From Runella limosa DSM 17973 (GTDB lineage Bacteria > Bacteroidota > Bacteroidia > Cytophagales > Spirosomataceae), in the NCBI RefSeq assembly GCF_000482465.1, contig NZ_AXVJ01000040.1, positions 62,001-126,000 on the forward strand: a stretch of DNA of 64,000 nt. Direction: 5' to 3'. Below, one piece after another: positions 8,004-15,428 of the stretch (position 1 is the first letter of the stretch; every line of letters begins with the position of its first letter). Below the pieces are notes generated by a model. The model worked only from the letters and a program-made list of their open reading frames with translations. It had not been told where the DNA came from and ran no database searches. The translations under genes and the position numbers were made by a program.

Positions 8004-9443
8004 TTAGTCTTTGAAGTATTTGTCCAAAACTTCTTTGGGTTGCCACTGATCAGGCTTACGCGCAATGCCTTTATAATCAAAGGTTTGTGGGAGAATTTCT
8101 GAAGCAGTTAGTGGTGCCGTATCGCCGTAAAACTGCTGATGTTTCCGTAGGTCGTCGGTCATCGTTTTTACTTTATCCACAAACTCAGGCTTTCCTGCTA
8201 GGTTATTGAGTTCATACGGGTCTGATTGTAAATCAAAAAGCTGCGTATAATCCACTTGCGGGTACCGAATCAACTTCCAGCGACGGTCACGGACGGTACG
8301 GATGGAGGCCCGATAGGCTGTAAATACTTGTTCTCGCACCGATTTGGTTTTTTGTTGTAAAATGCCAGAGATGTCCTTTCCTTCCAAATCTTTCGGCGCG
8401 GTTATTCCTAACTGCTGACAAAAAGTAGGAAAGAGGTCAAATAAATAGACAAAAGCATCGCTGCGTTGTCCTTTGGGGATGCCTTTTCCACTCAAAATCA
8501 ACGGCACGCGCATACTGTGTTCGTATAGGTTTTGTTTACCCAACAACCCATGGCTTCCCATCGCCAGACCGTTGTCGGCCGCAAAAACAATGAGGGTATT
8601 TTTATCCAGCCCCTTTTCTTTGAGTTTGGCCAAGATTTTGCCAATGGCTTCGTCGAGGTGGGTAATCATGGCATAATATTCGGTCAACTGCGCTTTGATG
8701 ACCTCGGGCGTACGCGGAAAAGCCGCCAACATTTCGTCGCGTTCGGTCATGCTACTACCAAAATGAAACGGGTGAGCAGGCATAAAATTGGGCGGCAGCG
8801 GCGAAGTTCCATAGCGTTTGAGGTACTCGGGCAGGGGCGAGCGGGGGTCGTGGGGCGCCGTAAAGGCCACGTAAGTCACAAAAGGTTTCGAGGCAGTTTG
8901 TTTATCCAAAAAGTCAATCGCTGTTTGGGCAAAATGATCGGTTGAAAATCCCTTTTTTACGGGTTCGGTGAAAGTCCCATCGGCTTTGAGGTCGCGCATG
9001 GGCGTTTGATAATGATCCGCCATTCCACCCAGCATCACATTTTTGGCCTCCATAAAACTGGCACCTACTGCTTCTGGTTCGTTGTGCCATTTGCCCGTCA
9101 TAAACGTATGATACCCTTGCTGACGCAGGAGCATGGGCCACGTAGTTACGCCTTTGAGCCTATCGGTTACTCGAAAATACCCTTTTCCGCTCATCAGCAT
9201 CGCCCGACTCGGGGCACAAATCGCTCCGTGTAAACCACCCAAAATGTGTGCTTCGCTAAACAGCATACCATTTTGAGCAAGCTGGTCCAGTTGCGGGGTT
9301 TTGACGTAAGGATTTCCGTAACACCCTAGGGCATCGGCACGGAGGTCATCGGCAAAAAGAAACAAAATGTTGGTTTTAGGAGATTGCGCCAATGTTTGAT
9401 TGGCCACAAAAAAGCCCAGCGCAAAAAGTACAATTCTGAACAT
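8004..9443 (-). CDS. sulfatase (formylglycine-dependent, arylsulfatase/iduronate-2-sulfatase-like)
   Basis: 479 residues with a signal peptide ending near LAQ20, so periplasmic or exported. The metal site opens with LFLFADDLRAD (Asp32, Asp33). The Cys-type sulfatase signature CAPSR (Cys76-Arg80), followed by GK, gives the catalytic formylglycine after modification. MTGKWH and FAADNG supply further active-site residues. It needs an anaerobic or FGE-type maturase, neither of which is in the window. It should release sulfate from a glycan or small sulfate ester. The nearby SusC/SusD pair suggests a sulfated glycan, but that is inference. Confidence 0.92.
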   Translation of the reverse strand: MFRIVLFALGFFVANQTLAQSPKTNILFLFADDLRADALGCYGNPYVKTPQLDQLAQNGMLFSEAHILGGLHGAICAPSRAMLMSGKGYFRVTDRLKGVTTWPMLLRQQGYHTFMTGKWHNEPEAVGASFMEAKNVMLGGMADHYQTPMRDLKADGTFTEPVKKGFSTDHFAQTAIDFLDKQTASKPFVTYVAFTAPHDPRSPLPEYLKRYGTSPLPPNFMPAHPFHFGSSMTERDEMLAAFPRTPEVIKAQLTEYYAMITHLDEAIGKILAKLKEKGLDKNTLIVFAADNGLAMGSHGLLGKQNLYEHSMRVPLILSGKGIPKGQRSDAFVYLFDLFPTFCQQLGITAPKDLEGKDISGILQQKTKSVREQVFTAYRASIRTVRDRRWKLIRYPQVDYTQLFDLQSDPYELNNLAGKPEFVDKVKTMTDDLRKHQQFYGDTAPLTASEILPQTFDYKGIARKPDQWQPKEVLDKYFKD

Positions 9444-9505
9444 ACGAAGGAAAGAAAGGTGTAAGGTTCTTATTTTAAAAGTACAAAATCACCTTTTATA
9501 CCTAA

Positions 9506-9604
9506 GATAAACACATAGTTCACATGGAGTTTTCACAATAGGTACATAGCCATATACTATGTTTTCTATGTGTATATTCTCATGTGCCCTATGTGTTTTA
9601 AAAT
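9506..9604 (+). repeat. ~99 bp inverted repeat, copy 1 (left flank of slipin/WYL module)
   Basis: Its reverse complement matches 12313-12412 with roughly ten differences and one 1-base gap by hand alignment (about 90% identity). It begins GATAAACACATAG and ends TGTGTTTTAAAAT, and carries internal CACATAG/CTATGTG inverted words. Confidence 0.85.
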
Positions 9605-9621
9605 CAAAGAGTCAAAAGACA

Positions 9622-10722
9622 TTACTTAGCAGTTCCGAAAAGCTGCTTCAGTTGGTCGAGTACTTGCCCACCTCCCGCAATCGAAATAGTATTGATTTTA
9701 TCAGCGATTTTCTCCACATACTCCATTTCTTTCAGGCGGAACAACATTTCGTTTTCCTCCATCAGTTTGGCGGTGTTGAGCAAGCTACGCATCGAAGCAG
9801 TTTCCTCTCGGCGCATGATGATGTTGGCTTGGGCTTTTTTCTCCGCCACCAACACTTGGTTCATGATTTCTTTCATATCGCCTGGCAAAATCACATCCCG
9901 AATACCGCAGCCTACAAGGGTTAAACCTAGTTTGGCTACTTTATCGGCAGTTGCGGCCAAAATGAACTCAGAAATCACTTCTTTTTTCTCAAGCAATTCG
10001 TCCAAAGACAGCGTCCCGATGTACTCGCGCAACGCCAATTGCATGAGAACATACAGCTGTTTATCAACGTCTTTGTTCTCCACAAGTACCTTCATAACGT
10101 CAGCGACTTTGTATTGAACATGAAAGTTGACGCGCAACGACGCTTTGTCTTTGGTCAAAATCTCCTGCCCCGCTACCTCTACTTGTAGCTGGCGCATATC
10201 GACTTTTGAAACAAAAACCGACAGGTTGTTTCGCCACCAGTAATAGGTTCCTGCTTCTAGCATCTTTTGGAGCTTGCCATCCACAAAAAGCAATCCTCTT
10301 TCGTAAGATTCTACGGTATAAGTACGCATATACGTTAGCACCTCTTTGGCAGCAAGTGCGGCCAAATCAATCTCTTCGGTAATCTCTACTTTGCTTAAAT
10401 CTACCCGTACGTAGCGGTAGTGGATGATGCTTTTCCAAAACGCATAACGCCCTGGTTTAAGCACCGTTTTGAATAGCTCGTTTTCGTACTGCAACACAAT
10501 CTCGTTATCTTTTACCTCTACCACGTCGAGCATAGCGGCCAACACATTGTCTTTCAGCAAAATATCTAACGCACAAGGCGCTACGAAAGGCTGGGTGGTA
10601 TTGTATATTTTCACAGTCGTGAAGGGCGACAGCCAGTGTGTGCCCTCTGTAATTGCTTTTACGTACGTTTCATCCCGAAAAACTAACCCTACTTGATAAG
10701 CGTTGATGCGAACAATTTTCAT
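9622..10722 (-). CDS. slipin-family (SPFH/band 7) protein without membrane anchor
   Basis: 366 residues from the ATG at 10722 (KIVRINAYQVGLVFRDETY); a start at 10734 adds four residues. I rejected the much longer reading into 10908 because that stretch is leader RNA with no slipin homology. The band-7 domain covers roughly the middle: TYTVESYERGLLFVDGKL, LTKDKASLRVNFHVQYKVAD and ALREYIGTLSLDELL, followed by a helical, coiled-coil-like tail (VAEKKAQANIIMRREETASM). Unlike stomatins it has no N-terminal membrane helix. Bacterial slipins of this soluble type often occur with WYL regulators and RNA-repair genes such as RtcB. Here it is divergent from a WYL gene and preceded by a tRNA-like RNA. Confidence 0.88.
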   Translation of the reverse strand: MKIVRINAYQVGLVFRDETYVKAITEGTHWLSPFTTVKIYNTTQPFVAPCALDILLKDNVLAAMLDVVEVKDNEIVLQYENELFKTVLKPGRYAFWKSIIHYRYVRVDLSKVEITEEIDLAALAAKEVLTYMRTYTVESYERGLLFVDGKLQKMLEAGTYYWWRNNLSVFVSKVDMRQLQVEVAGQEILTKDKASLRVNFHVQYKVADVMKVLVENKDVDKQLYVLMQLALREYIGTLSLDELLEKKEVISEFILAATADKVAKLGLTLVGCGIRDVILPGDMKEIMNQVLVAEKKAQANIIMRREETASMRSLLNTAKLMEENEMLFRLKEMEYVEKIADKINTISIAGGGQVLDQLKQLFGTAK

Positions 10723-11030
10723 GATTTTAAGCATTAATGATGACTGTTTTATTTTTAGCTTCAGGGCAAAAAACACTTCGTTTTTTGAAGGCGGAAGCAG
10801 GTTTTTGTCTTCTTTGTCTAGGGTTGTTTTCAACGTTTTACCTTGATTTTCCAAACAGCACAATACTGTGTTTATCAAATCAAGTTTGCTCGCCAAAAAG
10901 AACCTCAAACGCGAAAGACGGCATTGTCCCGTTTACTGGCTTTCTCCAAACTGTGACGAGGTTGACCCTTCACAGAAGTATTTTTTGCCCTTATTAGCCC
11001 GATGGTGGCCGTTTTTGGTGAAGTGGCCTT

Positions 11031-11113
11031 CTTCTACGTCTGTTACTCTACCCAGCTGAGTTACATGGCTTGCGCCAAGGAGGGATTCGAACCCTCGACC
11101 CACAGTGTGAAAG
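11031..11113 (-). ncRNA. circularly permuted tRNA-like RNA, probable bacterial Y RNA (YrlA-type)
   Basis: Read on the minus strand: CTTTCAC-A-CTGT (11113-11102), a five-base variable region GGGTC, T arm GAGGG-TTCGAAT-CCCTC (11096-11080), acceptor strand CTTGGC, loop GCAA, acceptor strand GCCATG (11064), then TA, D arm ACTC-AGCTGGGTA-GAGT (11061-11045), one base, ACAG, and GTAGAAG (11037-11031). T arm, D arm, variable region and connector lengths are canonical for tRNA, but the order is permuted. The acceptor helix (5 of 6 pairs) is capped by a GNRA-type GCAA tetraloop, so it has no free 3' end to charge. The anticodon-stem halves pair (4 bp) and continue outward for 6 of 7 more pairs. This topology fits the YrlA Y RNAs that bind Ro/Rsr proteins. 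Ends are unmapped. It lies in the leader of the slipin gene. Confidence 0.8.
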
Positions 11114-11214
11114 TCAAATTAGGGTGATTTTCGACAGCATACCGTGCGATACGTCGGCGGCACTATGTGGCGATGAACACCAGCATCAGGTTCGTTATCA
11201 TTAACTTGACGATA

Positions 11215-11251
11215 CAAAGGTTTATACCTCCTGCGCAGTCTTTTTGCGCAG
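11215..11251 (-). promoter_or_regulatory. candidate promoter and repeated operator between slipin/RNA and WYL gene
   Basis: On the minus strand AACCTTTG (11222-11215) matches the Bacteroidota -7 element TAnnTTTG at 7 of 8 positions. No TTG stands at the usual -33 spacing. In its place are two copies of TGCGCAG (11232-11238 and 11245-11251) spaced 13 bp, the first inside the palindrome CTGCGCAG. They also lie about 45 bp before the WYL start codon. This suggests an activator site, perhaps bound by the WYL protein, controlling both directions. Confidence 0.45.
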
Positions 11252-11293
11252 TTGAAATTATTTTCGGAAATTTTCAAAAATTCTGATTTTCCT

Positions 11294-12304
11294 ATGCCCG
11301 CCAACCGCAACGCCCTCATAAGATACAAGACGATTGACGCTTGTTTACGCAACCGATACCGCAAATGGACGCTCGAAGACCTCATTGAAAAAGTCTCCGA
11401 AGCCATGTATGAATACGAAGGCATGGACAAAGGCATCAGTCGCCGCACGATTCAGGCCGACCTCCAAATGATGCGAAGCGATAAGCTTGGCTACTTTGCC
11501 CCCATTATCGTCGTGGATAAAAAATACTACACCTACGAAGATCCCACCTACAGCATTACGCAAATCCCGTTGACGGAATTGGACTTACAACGGATGAACG
11601 AAGCCGTGGAAGTACTGCGCCAATTCAAAGGGTTTTCACATTTCCAACAGCTTACCGACGTCATTCAAAAGTTAGAAGGGCACGTGTACGCTGCCAAACA
11701 CCACCAACGAACGGTGATTGATTTTGAAAAGAATGAGAATTTGCGGGGGTTGTCGTTTTTAGAAACTTTATACCAAGCCGTGGTGCAACAGAAGGCAGTT
11801 TCGATGACTTACCAGTCGTTTCGAGCCAGAGAAGCAAATCATTTTACGTTTCATGTATGGTGGCTCAAAGAGTACAAAAATCGTTGGTTTGCCGTGGGGG
11901 TACGCCATACTCAAACCGAAGTGTTCAACTTAGCTCTTGATAGAATCATCGAATGTGTCATCGACGAAAATACGCCCTTTCGCGCCAATGAACAATTGAC
12001 ACCAGAGGAGTTTTATCAACACGTCATCGGAGTAACAGTTCAGCCTAACCAACGCCCCCGACGAGTGCGGCTTTGGGTGGCTGCGGCCCACGCACCTTAC
12101 TTAGAAACCAAGCCACTGCACAGTTCACAAGTAACGTTGGAACGCCAACAAGAAGGAGTGGTGATTGAACTGTTTGTCCAACTCAATTTTGAATTAGAAA
12201 AAGAAATTTTGGGATTCGGAGAAATCATCAAAGTCCTATCGCCCGATGCGCTCCGTAAACGCATTCAGCAGCGTTTGAAGGAGGGTGCTGAGAATTATGA
12301 ATGA
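11294..12304 (+). CDS. WYL-domain transcriptional regulator with N-terminal HTH
   Basis: 336 residues from the ATG at 11294 (PANRNALIRYKTIDACLRNR); an upstream ATG at 11252 would run through the operator repeats and is less likely. An N-terminal winged helix covers about 10-70 (WTLEDLIEKVSEAMYEYEG, then SRRTIQADLQMMR, the recognition helix). The WYL core is at about 150-220 (VSMTYQSFR, FHVWWLKEYKNRWFAVGV, FNLALDRI). The WCX-like extension ends the protein. WYL domains sense nucleic acid or nucleotide ligands in several defence and repair loci. Here it is divergent from slipin and the tRNA-like RNA, which it plausibly controls. Confidence 0.9.
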   Translation: MPANRNALIRYKTIDACLRNRYRKWTLEDLIEKVSEAMYEYEGMDKGISRRTIQADLQMMRSDKLGYFAPIIVVDKKYYTYEDPTYSITQIPLTELDLQRMNEAVEVLRQFKGFSHFQQLTDVIQKLEGHVYAAKHHQRTVIDFEKNENLRGLSFLETLYQAVVQQKAVSMTYQSFRAREANHFTFHVWWLKEYKNRWFAVGVRHTQTEVFNLALDRIIECVIDENTPFRANEQLTPEEFYQHVIGVTVQPNQRPRRVRLWVAAAHAPYLETKPLHSSQVTLERQQEGVVIELFVQLNFELEKEILGFGEIIKVLSPDALRKRIQQRLKEGAENYE

Positions 12305-12312
12305 TGGCATTC

Positions 12313-12412
12313 ATTTTAAAACACATAGGCCACATGAGAATAAACACATAGAAAACATAAGATGTAGCTATGTATCTATTGTGAAAAATTCTATATGAAC
12401 TATGTGTTTATC
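12313..12412 (-). repeat. ~99 bp inverted repeat, copy 2 (right flank of slipin/WYL module)
   Basis: Reverse complement of the element at 9506-9604 at about 90% identity, starting 8 bp after the WYL stop codon. Together the two copies bracket the slipin-RNA-WYL unit and nothing else. Confidence 0.85.
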
Positions 12413-12431
12413 TAACTACCAAGTGTTAATT

Positions 12432-12471
12432 GCAAGAAAAAAGAGGCAATAACCATTGCTGATTATTGCCT
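12432..12471 (-). terminator. intrinsic terminator after DHDPS-family gene
   Basis: Nine-base-pair stem AGGCAATAA (12444-12452) with TTATTGCCT (12463-12471), followed on the minus strand by a T-rich run (12443-12433). Confidence 0.75.
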
Positions 12472-12500
12472 TTTAGGGTAGGGTAAAGTGATATAAATGC

Positions 12501-13406
12501 TTAAATCTGTGGCAATACGGGGCGTTTTGCTAACGAGTCATTGATAACTTTCAATACATGCTCGCGTTCTTCACCTACCAATGGCAAACGTGGCTGACGA
12601 ACGTACTCCGTTCCTAGACCCGTAGCGACTTCGGCCAATTTGATATTTTGTACAAACTTCGTCGAAATATCAAGGTGCAATAGTGGGAAGAACCAACGGT
12701 AAATCTCGCGTGCTTCCGCGATACGGCCTTGTTTCGCTAATTCATAAATAACTACTGTTTCACGCGGGAAAGCGTCCACCAATCCAGCAATCCAACCATC
12801 CGCACCCATCAACAGGCTCTCAAGTGCTAGATCATCTACTCCCGACATAATCTTGAAACGTCCGCCCAATTCGTTGATAATATCCGTCATATAACGCACA
12901 TCCCCCGTCGATTCCTTCATGGATTCAAAGTGCGCATTTTGAGCCAAATCTTTGAACATCGGAATACTTACAAAGGTCTTGTACGCCACGGGGTTGTTAT
13001 ATACCATGTACGGAAGGTCGGTAGCATCGGCTACGGTGTGCATGAAGTGGAGGGTCTCGCGGTCGTCGGAAGGGTAGCGCATTGGCGGCAACAACATGAT
13101 TCCATCAGCGCCCGTTTTTTCGGCTTCTTTTACGAAATTCACCGCTACTCGGGTGCTATTTTCAGCTACGCCAATCACCAACGGTACACGGTCGGCAATC
13201 ACCTCGCGCGCCGCTGCCAAGAGTGTTAATTTTTCATCGTACGTTAGGGTACTATTTTCGCCCAACGACCCACAAATGATAATCCCGTGAACGCCTGCCT
13301 TGATTTGCTCGTCGATGTTGTACGTAAACATCTTGATGTCTAATGTCTCGTCCTCGAAAAACTTCGTCGTGACGGCGGGGTAAACTCCAATCCAGCTTGG
13401 TTTCAT
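12501..13406 (-). CDS. dihydrodipicolinate synthase (DapA/NAL)-family lyase
   Basis: 301 residues, a full-length class I aldolase TIM barrel. The substrate carboxylate loop is GSLGENSTLT, the catalytic tyrosine sits in MVYNNPVAYK, and the Schiff-base lysine is in FESMKEST. GVDDLALESLLMGADGWIAG matches the C-terminal signature region. These proteins cleave or condense 2-oxo acids. Members related to 4-hydroxyproline breakdown (pyrroline-4-hydroxy-2-carboxylate deaminase) are one possibility, given the 4-hydroxyproline-epimerase-like gene at 24249, but that lies 11 kb away. True DapA is less likely outside a lysine gene context. The GlxA-type regulator upstream on the same strand may control it. 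Confidence 0.9.
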   Translation of the reverse strand: MKPSWIGVYPAVTTKFFEDETLDIKMFTYNIDEQIKAGVHGIIICGSLGENSTLTYDEKLTLLAAAREVIADRVPLVIGVAENSTRVAVNFVKEAEKTGADGIMLLPPMRYPSDDRETLHFMHTVADATDLPYMVYNNPVAYKTFVSIPMFKDLAQNAHFESMKESTGDVRYMTDIINELGGRFKIMSGVDDLALESLLMGADGWIAGLVDAFPRETVVIYELAKQGRIAEAREIYRWFFPLLHLDISTKFVQNIKLAEVATGLGTEYVRQPRLPLVGEEREHVLKVINDSLAKRPVLPQI

Positions 13407-13512
13407 ATTTTTGGTTTATTTCTTTTTCCCATAATTAGTAAGACAAAGGTACAAGCTATACATTCGCTGCTTTGGCTTAGATTAATACTTTCTGATACTA
13501 TTTTGGTCAAAA

Positions 13513-14487
13513 TCAGGCAGCGTCTTTGTTGTACTTATTTTTGTAATCAATGGGCGACAGTCCCGTCACTTTTTTAAATACATCTCTAAATGCCTTCGTA
13601 TCAGAATACCCTACATCGTACATCACTTCGTTGACTGTTTTACGGGTAAGTTCAAACTGTTTCTTGGCTACTTCGATTTTGACGCGTTGCAGGTATTCTA
13701 CTACTGTATTGTTGGTAGCCTTCTTAAATCTCCGTTCAAATGTTCTTCGGCCAATCCCAAAGGTGTCGGAGAGATTATCCACGGTAATTTTATCTTGGTA
13801 ATTGGTTTCTATAAAATCTTGTACTTTCTTGATTTCGAGGTCTTCGTGCATTTTTTGGCCCTTAAAAATACTAAATGGAGACTGGCTATCGAGCCCAATA
13901 TCGAGTACAAAAAACTTGGCTGCCAAAATAGCCATTTCACGACCTGCGTATTTTTCGACCAAGTGCAACAGCAAATTCCAATACGAATGTGCCCCACCAC
14001 TCGAATACAGGCCATTATGTTCAACAATGATTTTGTCGTCGGTGAGGTTTACATCGGGAAACATCTGTCGAAACTCGTTGGCAAAAAGCCAGTGCGTTGA
14101 GCATGATTTGCCTTGCAGTAATCCCGTTGATGCCAACAAAAATGCCCCCAAACACAAACTCGCTACTTCGGCGCCGCGCTTGTATTGGTCAACAATCCAC
14201 GGTACCAAGGCTTGATTTCGCTCCAAGGCGTGCGCGATATGCCCACTGATGGCAGGAACAATGACGAGGTCGGTTTTGGCTAAATCGCTAATGACGGCGT
14301 CACAATGGATTGAAATCAGGCCGTCGTTAAGCCGCACTTCTTTGGTCATACCCACCAATTGCACATTGAACAGCGGGGAGCGTCCTTGGCCTTTGATAAA
14401 TTCATTGACGGCCGTAAACATATAACGTGGGTCAACGATAGCCGCAGATACTGCCGTTTCGGGTACTAAAATTGAGACGTGTTTCAT
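13513..14487 (-). CDS. GlxA-family transcriptional regulator (DJ-1/PfpI domain plus AraC HTH)
   Basis: About 324 residues from the ATG at 14487; a TTG two codons upstream is less likely. Residues about 3-185 form a DJ-1/PfpI amidase-like fold with the nucleophile-elbow sequence ASLCLGAFLLAST. The C-terminal hundred residues are an AraC double helix-turn-helix (DNLSDTFGIGRRTFERRFKK, then VMYDVGYSDTKAFRDVFKK, then GLSPIDYKNKY). Such regulators control amino-acid and amine catabolism in many bacteria. The DHDPS-family gene just downstream on the same strand is the natural candidate target. The facing VOC gene starts 150 bp upstream. Confidence 0.93.
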   Translation of the reverse strand: MKHVSILVPETAVSAAIVDPRYMFTAVNEFIKGQGRSPLFNVQLVGMTKEVRLNDGLISIHCDAVISDLAKTDLVIVPAISGHIAHALERNQALVPWIVDQYKRGAEVASLCLGAFLLASTGLLQGKSCSTHWLFANEFRQMFPDVNLTDDKIIVEHNGLYSSGGAHSYWNLLLHLVEKYAGREMAILAAKFFVLDIGLDSQSPFSIFKGQKMHEDLEIKKVQDFIETNYQDKITVDNLSDTFGIGRRTFERRFKKATNNTVVEYLQRVKIEVAKKQFELTRKTVNEVMYDVGYSDTKAFRDVFKKVTGLSPIDYKNKYNKDAA

Positions 14488-14637
14488 GGTCAAAGTTTTT
14501 CACAAAAGTACAAGCCGCTCGTGTCGGAATCAACCCCTCAGATTGTCGTTTTTACACAGCTTTGGTCACAGATTCCGTCGGTACCTTTGCAGTATCAATT
14601 TATCGCATAACATCCATGAAAACATCTTATCTACAGC

Positions 14638-15057
14638 ATGATACAGCTTACACCTTACCTCAACTTTGAGGGAAATTGCCGCGAAGCTATGCTGTACTAC
14701 CAACAGTGTTTGGGAGGAGAACTACGGCTACAACCCGTGGCAGAGTCGCCGATGTCGGCTCAAATGCCCGCCGAAACTGGGAATCAAATTTTACATGCTG
14801 TCTTGGAAAAAGAAGGAAAAATATTGCTTTTGGCCTCTGATATGCTTGAAAATAAACGGATTGGAGGAAATTCAATCACCCTTTCTATTTATTTTCAGCA
14901 GCTCGACGAAACACAAGTTGCCTTTGAAAAATTATCCCAAAACGGAGTAGTTACCCAACCTCTCCATCAAACATTTTGGGGAGCAACGCTCGGAATGCTT
15001 ACCGATAAATTTGGCAATCACTGGATATTTCACTTTTCTAAACACCCCAACTCATGA
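14638..15057 (+). CDS. VOC (glyoxalase/PhnB-like) family protein
   Basis: 139 residues. The PhnB-type pattern is clear: LTPYLNFEGNCREAMLYYQ at the start, ILHAVLEKEGKILLLASD in the middle, and LTDKFGNHWIFHF at the end. PhnB-like VOC proteins form beta-alpha-beta-beta-beta dimers, often without demonstrated enzymatic activity. It overlaps the next gene by 4 bp (ATGA), so the two are translationally coupled. Confidence 0.88.
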   Translation: MIQLTPYLNFEGNCREAMLYYQQCLGGELRLQPVAESPMSAQMPAETGNQILHAVLEKEGKILLLASDMLENKRIGGNSITLSIYFQQLDETQVAFEKLSQNGVVTQPLHQTFWGATLGMLTDKFGNHWIFHFSKHPNS

Positions 15058-15428
15058 GCCCTAAAACCCTAAAAATCAGCTACTGGACCACTACAATTAT
15101 TTTTGTTTTGTTTATGACAATGGATGGTATTGGCGGAGTTAGCCAACAAAAAGATGGGCAAGAAGCCTTCAAAATGCTCGGCTACCCAATGTACCTTTTA
15201 CTCATCGTAGGTTCGGCCAAACTGCTCGGCGTCATAGGCTTATTACAGACCTATTCGCCCATCGTAAAAGAGTGGGCATATGCAGGTTTTACCTTCAATT
15301 TTATCTGCGCTGCCCTTTCGTGGGCGTTTGTGGGCGAGCACACGGCTTTTGCCATTTTTCCGTTGGTAGTACTTGCCATCATGGCCACCAACTACTACCT
15401 CTGGAAACGTTACCTTACTCTTTATTGA
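15054..15428 (+). CDS. DoxX-family membrane protein
   Basis: 124 residues with four predicted membrane helices (about 9-29, 42-62, 70-90, 97-117). Features of the DoxX-like family are MDGIGGVSQ near the first helix, GYPMYLLLIVGSAKLLGVI in the second, and EWAYAGFTFNFICAALSW in the third. Coupled to the VOC gene by an ATGA overlap. Its end overlaps the convergent AraC gene by 7 bp. Function is not known for this subtype; a role in membrane redox protection is often suggested. Confidence 0.85.
   Translation: MSPKTLKISYWTTTIIFVLFMTMDGIGGVSQQKDGQEAFKMLGYPMYLLLIVGSAKLLGVIGLLQTYSPIVKEWAYAGFTFNFICAALSWAFVGEHTAFAIFPLVVLAIMATNYYLWKRYLTLY

Noticed and set aside
7790-8102. Small proteins encoded in the repeat region on both strands
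   Set aside because: Their sequences follow the 89 bp repeat and are internally duplicated; no start or composition supports translation.
10723-10908. N-terminal extension of slipin by about 60 residues
   Set aside because: The added residues have no slipin character and lie in the structured leader; the domain starts at KIVRINAYQVGLVF.
11031-11119. Two broken tRNA genes (a 3' half next to a 5' half) or a split tmRNA
   Set aside because: The halves pair with each other through acceptor and anticodon stems, the join forms a GCAA tetraloop, and all connector lengths are canonical, which decayed fragments would not keep. No tmRNA tag reading frame or pseudoknots are seen.
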